Below, one piece after another: positions 6,155 to 11,699 of a stretch of DNA of 11,699 nt (position 1 is its first letter; each line of letters opens with the position of its first letter). This stretch comes from RGIG1681 sp045657465. GTDB taxonomy: Bacteria > Bacillota > Clostridia > Christensenellales > UBA1242. The stretch spans positions 1 through 11,699 of the forward strand of contig JAZOTD010000008.1 of NCBI GenBank assembly GCA_045657465.1. Direction: 5' to 3'. Both the position numbers and the translations under genes were made by a program. The notes beneath the pieces were generated by a model. That model had not been told where the DNA came from. It made no database searches and saw only the letters and a program-made list of their open reading frames with translations.

Positions 6155-7009
6155 ATGAGCGTATTTTTTACTGATACCGATTGTGAAATGCATTATACTG
6201 ATGCTGAAAGTTTAAATATGAAAGTTATTGGCATGCCATACACATTAAAAAATGAAGAGCATGTTTATGATTTTGGAAAAAACACAGACATTAAGAAGTT
6301 TTATGATGAAATGCGTGCGGGAGAAGTTGTTACGACATCTGCACTTAACACACAAGAATATTTAGATTATTTTGAACCGGTTTTAGCTGCTGGTGAAGAT
6401 GTTTTGTATGTGCATTTTTCAAGAGAGCTTTCTGGAACTTTTAATCATATGCAGGCTGCAATTGATGAGTTAAAAGAAAAATATCCTGAAAGAAAGATTA
6501 CTTGTTTTGACACAAGAAATATTTGTCTTGGTGCAGGAATTCAGGCTATAGAAGCTTGCAAATTGCATAATGCTGGTGCTAGTGATGAAGAAGTTGTTCA
6601 GTTTTTAACTGAATTTAAAGACAAAATTAGCATTTATTTCTATGTTGATAGTTTGCTTTATTTAAGACGAGGCGGCAGAATTTCAGCTGCTTCTGCTGTT
6701 TTTGGTTCGATGCTTAATATTAAACCAATTTTAAGCGTAAAAGATGGCAAATTGGAAAAACTTACAACTGTTAAGGGTTCAAGAAAGGCACTTGATTTTA
6801 TGCTGTCAAAGTTTGAAGAAGAATATAATAATGATGATAAATATGAAGTGTTTATTTTGGACGCAGACAACAAGCAAGTTGCAGATGATTTTGCTGAAAG
6901 AGTTAGAACAAAAGGCGATAATGTTGCAATTAGAAGATTGTCAGTTGGTCCAGTTATTGGTGCACATTGTGGCCCTGGAACTGTGGGAATTATTTTTGTT
7001 AAAAAGTAA
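6155..7009 (+). CDS. DegV-family fatty-acid-binding protein
   Basis: The protein has 284 residues, the standard DegV length. DegV/FakB proteins bind a single fatty acid in a buried tunnel; FakB members present it to the kinase FakA for phosphorylation and entry into phospholipid synthesis. The N-terminal FFTDTDCEMH corresponds to the family's ITDS start. TTSALN (60-65) and SRELSGTFN (89-97) provide the Thr/Ser residues that hold the carboxylate. LRRGGRIS (170-177) and GPVIGAHCGPGTVG (265-278) are the C-terminal signatures. AGGAGGG at 6143-6149 precedes the ATG. The gene has its own strong promoter inside an inverted repeat and a strong terminator, so it is probably monocistronic, though readthrough from the macrodomain gene is possible. 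No fakA is adjacent. Which fatty acid it binds cannot be read from the sequence. Confidence 0.95.
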   Translation: MSVFFTDTDCEMHYTDAESLNMKVIGMPYTLKNEEHVYDFGKNTDIKKFYDEMRAGEVVTTSALNTQEYLDYFEPVLAAGEDVLYVHFSRELSGTFNHMQAAIDELKEKYPERKITCFDTRNICLGAGIQAIEACKLHNAGASDEEVVQFLTEFKDKISIYFYVDSLLYLRRGGRISAASAVFGSMLNIKPILSVKDGKLEKLTTVKGSRKALDFMLSKFEEEYNNDDKYEVFILDADNKQVADDFAERVRTKGDNVAIRRLSVGPVIGAHCGPGTVGIIFVKK

Positions 7010-7023
7010 AAACTTAATTTTAC

Positions 7024-7056
7024 AAAAGGAGCTAAAAAAGCTCCTTTTTATTTTTA
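7024..7056 (+). terminator. Rho-independent terminator after degV
   Basis: AAAAGGAGCT (7024-7033) pairs perfectly with AGCTCCTTTT (7039-7048) across an AAAAA loop and is followed by TATTTTT. It insulates the heat-shock operon from degV. Confidence 0.93.
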
Positions 7057-7073
7057 AATTGTATGCTTTTTAA

Positions 7074-7102
7074 TTGACTTGAATTTTTAGATTGGGTATC
7101 AT
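7074..7102 (+). promoter_or_regulatory. Promoter of the ctsR operon
   Basis: TTGACT (7074-7079), 17 bases, TATCAT (7097-7102): a sigma-A-type promoter with one mismatch in each hexamer. Transcription should start near 7109, immediately before the CtsR box. Confidence 0.85.
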
Positions 7103-7112
7103 AAAAGTGTAT

Positions 7113-7129
7113 TTTGACCATCTTTGACT
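7113..7129 (+). promoter_or_regulatory. CtsR operator (heptad direct repeat)
   Basis: TTTGACC-ATC-TTTGACT. On the minus strand this reads AGTCAAA-GAT-GGTCAAA, a perfect fit to the CtsR consensus RGTCAAA-NAN-RGTCAAA. It covers about +5 to +21 from the predicted start, where bound CtsR would block transcription. It implies that the operon represses itself. Confidence 0.93.
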
Positions 7130-7151
7130 AAAATGGTTAATTGGAGGGATT

Positions 7152-7613
7152 ATGGCTAATATTTCTGAAGCAATTGAGCAGTTTATTATTGCAACAATGG
7201 GGGAAAATGACACGGTTGATATTTCTCGAAATTCACTAGCTGAATATTTTTCATGTGCACCAAGTCAAATCAATTATGTGCTTGACACAAGATTTACAGT
7301 TGATCGTGGGTTTGTGAAAGAAAGCAAGCGCGGTGGCAGTGGATTTATTAAGATTTCAAAGCTTAAAAACACTGATGACAATGCATATTTAAACAGTTTG
7401 GTAATTGAAAGTATTGGTGAAGAACTGACTTTTAAGAGAATGAGTCAAATCTGTGACAAACTGGTTGCTGATTCAATTTTAACAGTAAATGAAAAAGTTT
7501 TAATTGAAGCGTCACTTTCAGAAGATTCACTTGCAATGCCATTTACGATTAAGGATAAAGTGAGGGCTAAGGCGTTTAAAAATATTTTGCTTCAGCTCAT
7601 GATTAAAGGATAG
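7152..7613 (+). CDS. ctsR: CtsR, class III heat-shock repressor
   Basis: The protein has 153 residues, full length for CtsR. CtsR is a dimeric winged-helix repressor of clp genes, inactivated by heat through its glycine-rich wing. The N-terminal DNA-binding domain contains CAPSQINYVLDTRFT (35-49), nearly identical to the family signature, then ESKRGGSGFIKI (57-68). The wing loop normally reads RGGGGYI; here the third glycine is S63. The C-terminal domain (about 75-153) is a four-helix dimerisation and McsA/McsB-interaction domain. GGAGGG (7143-7148) lies three bases from the ATG and should be strong. The operator 23 bases upstream of the start codon confirms autoregulation. The stop codon TAG overlaps the spacing region of the mcsA ribosome site, so translation of the two genes is probably coupled. 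Confidence 0.97.
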   Translation: MANISEAIEQFIIATMGENDTVDISRNSLAEYFSCAPSQINYVLDTRFTVDRGFVKESKRGGSGFIKISKLKNTDDNAYLNSLVIESIGEELTFKRMSQICDKLVADSILTVNEKVLIEASLSEDSLAMPFTIKDKVRAKAFKNILLQLMIKG

Positions 7614-7615
7614 TT

Positions 7616-7975
7616 ATGTTTGATTTTGGTGGAAATAATTTAAATATGTTTGATGATTTTGGTGCAGATTCGTTTGCCCAAGATAAATCATGCCCAAAAT
7701 GCGGAACATTGCTTTCATACTTCTTGAGAAGTGAAGTTGCTGGATGTGCAACATGTTACAAGGTATTTGAACAAGATATTCACTCAAAATTATTGAATAA
7801 ACAAGGTTCAATTAACCATATTGGAAAAATATCTTCAAAACATTTTTCAAAAATTAAAATCAAGGAAAAGATTGAAGAGTTGGAACGTCAAAAAGAACAA
7901 GCTGCAGAAGAAGAGAATTATATTCTTGCTGAGTCATTAAAAAATCAAATCGACAAATTGAAAGGAGAACTTTAA
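7616..7975 (+). CDS. mcsA: McsA-like protein lacking the N-terminal zinc finger
   Basis: The protein has 119 residues, against about 180 in B. subtilis McsA. In bacilli McsA binds and activates McsB and controls CtsR in response to stress. Only one zinc module remains: C26-x2-C29 and C44-x2-C47, with GCATCYKVFEQDI matching the second McsA finger region. A UVR-type helical hairpin fills residues about 83-119 (KIEELERQKEQAAEEENY then ESLKNQIDKLK). The first CxxC...CxxC finger of standard McsA is absent and replaced by a short Phe/Asn/Asp-rich leader (MFDFGGNNLNMFDDFG). Nothing is missing upstream, because ctsR ends two bases before the ATG; AAGGA (7606-7610) lies inside the end of ctsR. The stop codon abuts the mcsB start, so the two should be tightly co-translated. 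Confidence 0.9.
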   Translation: MFDFGGNNLNMFDDFGADSFAQDKSCPKCGTLLSYFLRSEVAGCATCYKVFEQDIHSKLLNKQGSINHIGKISSKHFSKIKIKEKIEELERQKEQAAEEENYILAESLKNQIDKLKGEL

Positions 7976-8986
7976 ATGAAAGATTATAGCTCTATTGTTG
8001 TTGAAAGCAAAGTTCGACTTCTTAGAAATTTGTCAGGGTTTCAATTCCCGTCAATGCTTGCCGGCGATGAAGGAATTAAGGTTTTAAACAAGCTTGCAGA
8101 TGCAATTTTAAAAATTGATGATTCATTCAAACTTTACAAAGTGAAAACCTTGCCAGAATTAGATTTGAATGTTATGCACGAAAAGAATCTAATTTCAAGC
8201 AGACTTATGGATGCTGAAGGTTGGGGTGCTGTTGTTTTGTCCGATGATGAAAAACTTTCGATTATGATTAACGAAACTGACCATTTGTCACTAAATGCTG
8301 TAAGCAGTGGGTTGAATTTGATTGGTGTCTATGACAGAATTAATGAACTTGACAATCAGCTCTTGTCGAAACTTGACATTGCTTATGATGATTCAATTGG
8401 GTTTTTGACATCGAACTTGAATAATGTTGGAACGGGACTTAAAGCAAGTATAAAGTTGTTTTTGCCGGCATTAACAACTGCAAATAAGATTAAAGAAATT
8501 GCACACAGTCTTTCTTCACAAGGGTTTGATTTTAATGCGATTGCTGATGATGGAATTGAGAGTCAGGTATATACTTATATTTTGTCAAATGCCACAACAA
8601 TTGGAAGAAAAGAAACTGACTATGTTGTGAAAGTTACGGAGTTTGCAATTAGAATTTGCGAAATGGAAATAAAAGCAAGAAATGACATGCTTTCTGCTGG
8701 AATTGTAGATGATGTTAAAGATAAGATATATAGAGCATGGGGAATTTTGACAAATTGTTTCAAATTGTCGGTTACTGAAGCTCAACAATTTTTGGGCGAA
8801 CTAAAAATGGGCGTTGCGCTTGACTTTGTTAGATTTAAAGATGTTAACTTTATTGAGAATTTAATGATTGATGTTATGCCTTATTCACTAACAAAATTGT
8901 CAGGTTCAAAAGTAACCATGTCTGAAATAGATAAATATAGGGCTAAGTTTTTGGCTAATGTTTTAAAAACCAAAAGAATTAAATAG
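7976..8986 (+). CDS. mcsB: McsB-like protein, apparent pseudo-arginine-kinase
   Basis: The protein has 336 residues (B. subtilis McsB about 363; about 17 residues are missing at the N terminus). It aligns by eye along its length with McsB, the guanidino-kinase-fold enzyme that phosphorylates arginines to mark proteins for ClpCP. The fold signatures remain: RLLRN (14-18), EKNLIS (69-74), VGTGLKAS (151-158), LFLPAL (161-166), IYRAWGILTNC (251-261). The chemistry residues do not: SSRIR is E10-S-K12-V-R14; NEEDHIR is N99-E-T101-D-H-L-S105; SCPTNVGTGLR is S146-N147-L-N-N-VGTGL-K156; the RGxYGEGSE loop is NAIADDGIES (188-197). The RDxxRA motif is I318-D319-K-Y-R322-A323. The reading frame is intact, so it appears to be a maintained protein and not a pseudogene. 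I infer loss of kinase activity and retention of a binding role. Confidence 0.9.
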   Translation: MKDYSSIVVESKVRLLRNLSGFQFPSMLAGDEGIKVLNKLADAILKIDDSFKLYKVKTLPELDLNVMHEKNLISSRLMDAEGWGAVVLSDDEKLSIMINETDHLSLNAVSSGLNLIGVYDRINELDNQLLSKLDIAYDDSIGFLTSNLNNVGTGLKASIKLFLPALTTANKIKEIAHSLSSQGFDFNAIADDGIESQVYTYILSNATTIGRKETDYVVKVTEFAIRICEMEIKARNDMLSAGIVDDVKDKIYRAWGILTNCFKLSVTEAQQFLGELKMGVALDFVRFKDVNFIENLMIDVMPYSLTKLSGSKVTMSEIDKYRAKFLANVLKTKRIK

Positions 8987-8994
8987 GAGAGATT

Positions 8995-11439
8995 ATGGCT
9001 AACGAAACAGTGCTTAATAAGATAGCTTCAGATTCAATGAGTTTTGCTAAAATGCTTGGATCAAACAGGCTCGAAAGTGAGCATGTGCTTTATGCGATTT
9101 TGATGAACTCAAGTTCATATGCTTGCAAGATTTTGGTTGGTTTTGGGATTAATAAAGATGCCTACAAAAAGGTTATGTTATCATACCAAAAAAATAATCA
9201 AAATCAACAATCTAAAAATGTTGCAGTATCAAAACAAGTTTCACAAATTTTCGCAAAAACCAACCAATTAGTACAAAAAAACGTGTTAAAATCGCAAGAA
9301 AGTGAATATATTTTGCATTTATTGTTAAAAGATATAAACTGTGGAGCTGTTGAAATTTTAAGCAATAAATTCAAGATTGATGTTGAAAAAATAAGAACAA
9401 AACTTGCTGATTATTTGCAACTTAATGAACTTGAAAGAGAAGAAAATAAAACAAAGAAAGTTTTAAAAAATACTAGCAGGGCAAATGCCACATTGCCTGA
9501 GTCCCTTAAAGATTTAGGGTATGATTTAACTAAAAAAGTAGCATCAAAAGAAATGGCGAAGATTATTGGTAGAGATGCAGAAACTGAAAGAGTTATTGAA
9601 ATCTTGTGCAGAAAAACAAAAAATAATCCTGTTTTAATTGGTGAGGCGGGAGTTGGAAAATCGTCAGTGGTTGAAGGCCTTGCACAAAGAATTTTAACAG
9701 GAGATGTTCCTGAAATTATTGCTAATAAAATCATTTTTTCATTAGATCTTGCATCGCTTATGGCCGGAACAAAGTTCCGTGGAAGCATGGAAGAAAAATT
9801 AAAAAATGCAATTTCAGCAATATTGGAAAATGATGATATTTTGGTGTTTATTGATGAAATTCATATGCTTGCCGAAGCTGGGGCGAAAGACGGTGAAATT
9901 TCTCCAGCTGACATTTTGAAACCATATCTTGCTCGTGGTGAACTTCATATGATTGGAGCGACTACACTTGATGAGTATAAAAAATACATTGAAAAAGATC
10001 CAGCACTTGAGAGAAGGTTTCAACCGGTTAATGTTGAAGAACCTTCAAAAGAAGATGCTGTTATGATTTTAAAAGGAATTAAATCATCATTTGAAAATTT
10101 TCATGGTGTAAAAATTTCAGATGATGCAATTGAATCTGCAGTTAATCTTTCAATTAGGTATATAACAAACAGATTTTTACCAGACAAAGCAATTGACCTT
10201 ATTGATGAAGCGTGCAGCAAGGCAAAGGTTAATGCTAGTGCAGTGCCTGCTGAAGTGAAAGAAATAAATGGGCAAATTATTGTTTTGGAACAAGAAAAAG
10301 AAGAATGTAAAAAAACGCAAAATTACATAAAAGCCGATGAAATTAATAAAAAAATCGCTGTTTTAAACGAAAAAATTGATTTTATTAAAAACGAATTAAT
10401 AAAAAAGACAGGCAATAGTTTTGCTGAAATTTCTAGTGATGATGTGAGAAAAGTTGTTTCTTCTTGGACGAAAATTCCTGTAAATAAACTATCTTCAAGT
10501 GAAAAAGAAAAATTGATGAATCTTGAAAATTTGATTGGCGAAAAGGTTATTGGTCAGCCAGAAGCGGTGTCAGTTGTTGCAAGTGCAATTAGAAGGTCTA
10601 GGGCAGACATAAATGACCCAAACAGACCTATTGGTTCATTCTTGTTTTTAGGACCAACCGGTGTTGGAAAAACAGAACTTACAAAAGCAGTTGCTGATGT
10701 TTTGTTTGATAGTGAAAATTCAATTATTAGGTTTGACATGAGTGAGTTTATGGAAAGTCATTCTGTTGCTAGACTCATTGGGGCTCCTCCTGGATATGTT
10801 GGACATGAAGATGGAGGAGAGCTTACTGAAGCGGTTAGAAAAAATCCTTATTCAATTGTCTTATTTGATGAGATTGAAAAAGCTCACCCTGACATATTCA
10901 ATTTAATGCTTCAAATTTTTGATGAGGGAAGGCTTACTGATTCAAGTGGAAAGAAGGTGAACTTTAAAAACACACTTATTATTTTAACAAGCAACAATGG
11001 CGTGCAAGATTTGATTGCTAGAAGAAAATTTGAAAGAGAACACCCTGAACAGAAAAAGGTTTCAACCGATGAATTTTTGATGGATAAACTTCGTGACAAA
11101 TTTAAGCCAGAACTCTTAAATAGAATTGATTCAGTTGTTATTTTTGACAGCTTAACTAAAGAAAGCTTGCTTAAGATTTCTGATTTAATGTTAAAGTCAT
11201 TGCAAAAGAACTTGGACAGAACGAGAAAAATTGTGCTTGAAGTTTCAACAGCTGCTAGAAGTTTGATTTGTGACAAGGGTTATGATGAAGCATATGGCGC
11301 AAGACCGCTTAAGAGGGTTATTGACAAAGAGATTCGTGATCCGCTTGCAAACATGATTGTTTCAGGGTCTCTCGCGAATGGTTCGGCGGTGAAAGTTGAT
11401 GCTGAAAATGGAAAATTTATTTTTCAAGTTTTGTGTTAG
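8995..11439 (+). CDS. clpC: ClpC, Hsp100 AAA+ unfoldase with atypical ClpP-docking region
   Basis: The protein has 814 residues, full length for ClpC. Domains in order: N-terminal double Clp repeat (1-145); AAA-1 with Walker A GEAGVGKS (216-223), Walker B D287-E288, pore loop KFRG (260-263) and arginine-finger region ERRF (339-342); a short ClpC-type middle domain with a UVR-like helix pair (about 420-470), with Y444 where B. subtilis has the aromatic F436; AAA-2 with GPTGVGKT (553-560), D625-E626 and pore loop GYVG (600-603). The short middle domain separates it from ClpB. Glutamates E29 and E104 stand where ClpC binds phosphoarginine. In AAA-2 the segment after TSNNG (665-669), normally carrying VGF or LGF for ClpP docking, reads ARRKFEREHPEQKK with no such tripeptide. 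AGGAGA overlaps the mcsB stop codon. Confidence 0.96.
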   Translation: MANETVLNKIASDSMSFAKMLGSNRLESEHVLYAILMNSSSYACKILVGFGINKDAYKKVMLSYQKNNQNQQSKNVAVSKQVSQIFAKTNQLVQKNVLKSQESEYILHLLLKDINCGAVEILSNKFKIDVEKIRTKLADYLQLNELEREENKTKKVLKNTSRANATLPESLKDLGYDLTKKVASKEMAKIIGRDAETERVIEILCRKTKNNPVLIGEAGVGKSSVVEGLAQRILTGDVPEIIANKIIFSLDLASLMAGTKFRGSMEEKLKNAISAILENDDILVFIDEIHMLAEAGAKDGEISPADILKPYLARGELHMIGATTLDEYKKYIEKDPALERRFQPVNVEEPSKEDAVMILKGIKSSFENFHGVKISDDAIESAVNLSIRYITNRFLPDKAIDLIDEACSKAKVNASAVPAEVKEINGQIIVLEQEKEECKKTQNYIKADEINKKIAVLNEKIDFIKNELIKKTGNSFAEISSDDVRKVVSSWTKIPVNKLSSSEKEKLMNLENLIGEKVIGQPEAVSVVASAIRRSRADINDPNRPIGSFLFLGPTGVGKTELTKAVADVLFDSENSIIRFDMSEFMESHSVARLIGAPPGYVGHEDGGELTEAVRKNPYSIVLFDEIEKAHPDIFNLMLQIFDEGRLTDSSGKKVNFKNTLIILTSNNGVQDLIARRKFEREHPEQKKVSTDEFLMDKLRDKFKPELLNRIDSVVIFDSLTKESLLKISDLMLKSLQKNLDRTRKIVLEVSTAARSLICDKGYDEAYGARPLKRVIDKEIRDPLANMIVSGSLANGSAVKVDAENGKFIFQVLC

Positions 11440-11456
11440 TTGAATAAAAAATCATT

Positions 11457-11484
11457 TTGAAATATATAAAAAGTTGTATATAAT
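11457..11484 (+). promoter_or_regulatory. hpf promoter
   Basis: TTGAAA (11457-11462), 16 bases, TATAAT (11479-11484). A consensus -10 sits between clpC and hpf. No terminator separates the two genes, so hpf may also be reached by readthrough from the heat-shock operon. Confidence 0.75.
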
Positions 11485-11514
11485 TAAAGTAGAACAAAGA
11501 TGGAGGTAAAGATT

Positions 11515-11699
11515 ATGAAAATTGAAATTGTTCAAAGAAATTATGTGGCAAAGGAAAAACTTACTGACCTTATCGACAAAAAAGTTCAAAAGTTTGAAAA
11601 GTATCTCGATGCTGGTGCAAATGCTAAAGTTGTTTTATCTAAAGCTGGCTCTCAAGAAAGATACAAAATGGAAGTTACTATTAAAGATAAAAACTTGTT
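11515..11699 (+). CDS. hpf: Ribosome hibernation-promoting factor HPF/RaiA family (3' partial)
   Basis: The first 61 codons are visible before the window edge. The sequence (MKIEIVQRNYVAKEKLTDLI, then DKKVQKFEKYLD, KVVLSKAGSQERYKMEVTI) matches the N-terminal beta-alpha-beta domain of HPF/YvyD/RaiA. In this family that domain binds the 30S decoding region and holds idle ribosomes inactive as 70S or 100S particles. Whether this is the long form with a dimerisation domain, usual in Bacillota, cannot be seen. A strong GGAGG (11502-11506) precedes the ATG, and a good promoter lies upstream. Following clpC, it would add stationary-phase or heat-stress protection to the protein quality-control operon. 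Confidence 0.9.
   Translation, partial: MKIEIVQRNYVAKEKLTDLIDKKVQKFEKYLDAGANAKVVLSKAGSQERYKMEVTIKDKNL

Noticed and set aside
6744..7073. Plus-strand open frame of 109 codons overlapping degV
   Set aside because: It lies within conserved DegV signatures in a different frame and runs through the terminator.
7976..8986. Calling mcsB a pseudogene
   Set aside because: The frame is uninterrupted, spacing and ribosome site are intact, and non-catalytic segments remain well conserved. A maintained pseudoenzyme fits better.
8995..11439. Calling the AAA+ gene clpB because the ClpP loop is missing
   Set aside because: The middle domain is the short ClpC type (about 50 residues), and the gene sits in the ctsR-mcsA-mcsB context.
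1..11699. Recoded TGA, because no gene here stops at TGA
   Set aside because: No in-frame TGA occurs in any gene and tryptophan is TGG throughout. Thirteen stop codons in an AT-rich genome are too few to make absence of TGA meaningful.
1..11699. CRISPR array, transposase, integrase or phage genes
   Set aside because: No regularly spaced repeats, terminal inverted repeats of an insertion sequence, or mobile-element proteins are visible.

Overview
The window is AT-rich (roughly one third G+C by eye), densely coded on the plus strand only, with strong GGAGG-type ribosome sites. It ends in a ctsR-mcsA-mcsB-clpC heat-shock operon followed by a ribosome hibernation factor. That operon and the CtsR box in front of it indicate a low-GC Bacillota (Firmicutes). 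I cannot place it more finely. The standard code fits throughout: no in-frame TGA occurs in any gene, although none of the 13 visible stop codons is TGA (ten TAA, three TAG).

Layout. 1-328: C-terminal end of a radical SAM protein with a complete SPASM cysteine pattern, cut by the window edge and closed by a terminator (396-425). 593-3697: an apparent three-gene unit with a 766-residue acidic coiled-coil protein carrying one hydrophobic segment, an unknown 114-residue protein and a Nudix hydrolase, closed by a terminator. 3770-5210: a Ham1/ITPase-family nucleotide pyrophosphatase, a HEPN-like protein (Rx4HxY motif) and a lysine-rich unknown protein, tightly spaced. 5269-6075: a macrodomain of the protein-ADP-ribose hydrolase type. 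6155-7009: a DegV-family lipid-binding protein whose promoter lies inside an inverted repeat, closed by a terminator. 7074-11439: ctsR promoter and operator, then ctsR, mcsA, mcsB and clpC. 11457-11699: promoter and start of hpf. No gap without a gene exceeds 300 bases; the longest (329-592) holds a terminator and promoter-like sequence.

The most interesting signal is inside the ctsR operon. Operator, gene order and protein folds are conserved, but the arginine-phosphorylation and degradation machinery is altered at several points. McsB lacks nearly every catalytic and ATP-phosphate-binding residue I would expect (SSR to ESK, NEEDH to NETDH, HIR to HLS, SCPTN..GLR to SNLNN..GLK). McsA has lost its N-terminal zinc finger. 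ClpC keeps both ATPase modules and pore loops but has no recognisable VGF/LGF ClpP-docking tripeptide in the second ATPase domain. The CtsR glycine loop reads GGSG rather than GGGG. Together these suggest a ctsR regulon in which McsB is a pseudokinase (scaffold or adaptor) and ClpC may work as an unfoldase or disaggregase without ClpP. This is an inference from motifs recalled from the families, not from an alignment I could run.

Elsewhere, three enzymes that clean up nucleotides or ADP-ribose (Nudix, Ham1, macrodomain) lie within 3 kb. Two of them also carry altered family motifs: the Ham1 SHR motif and the macrodomain zinc-ligand motif.
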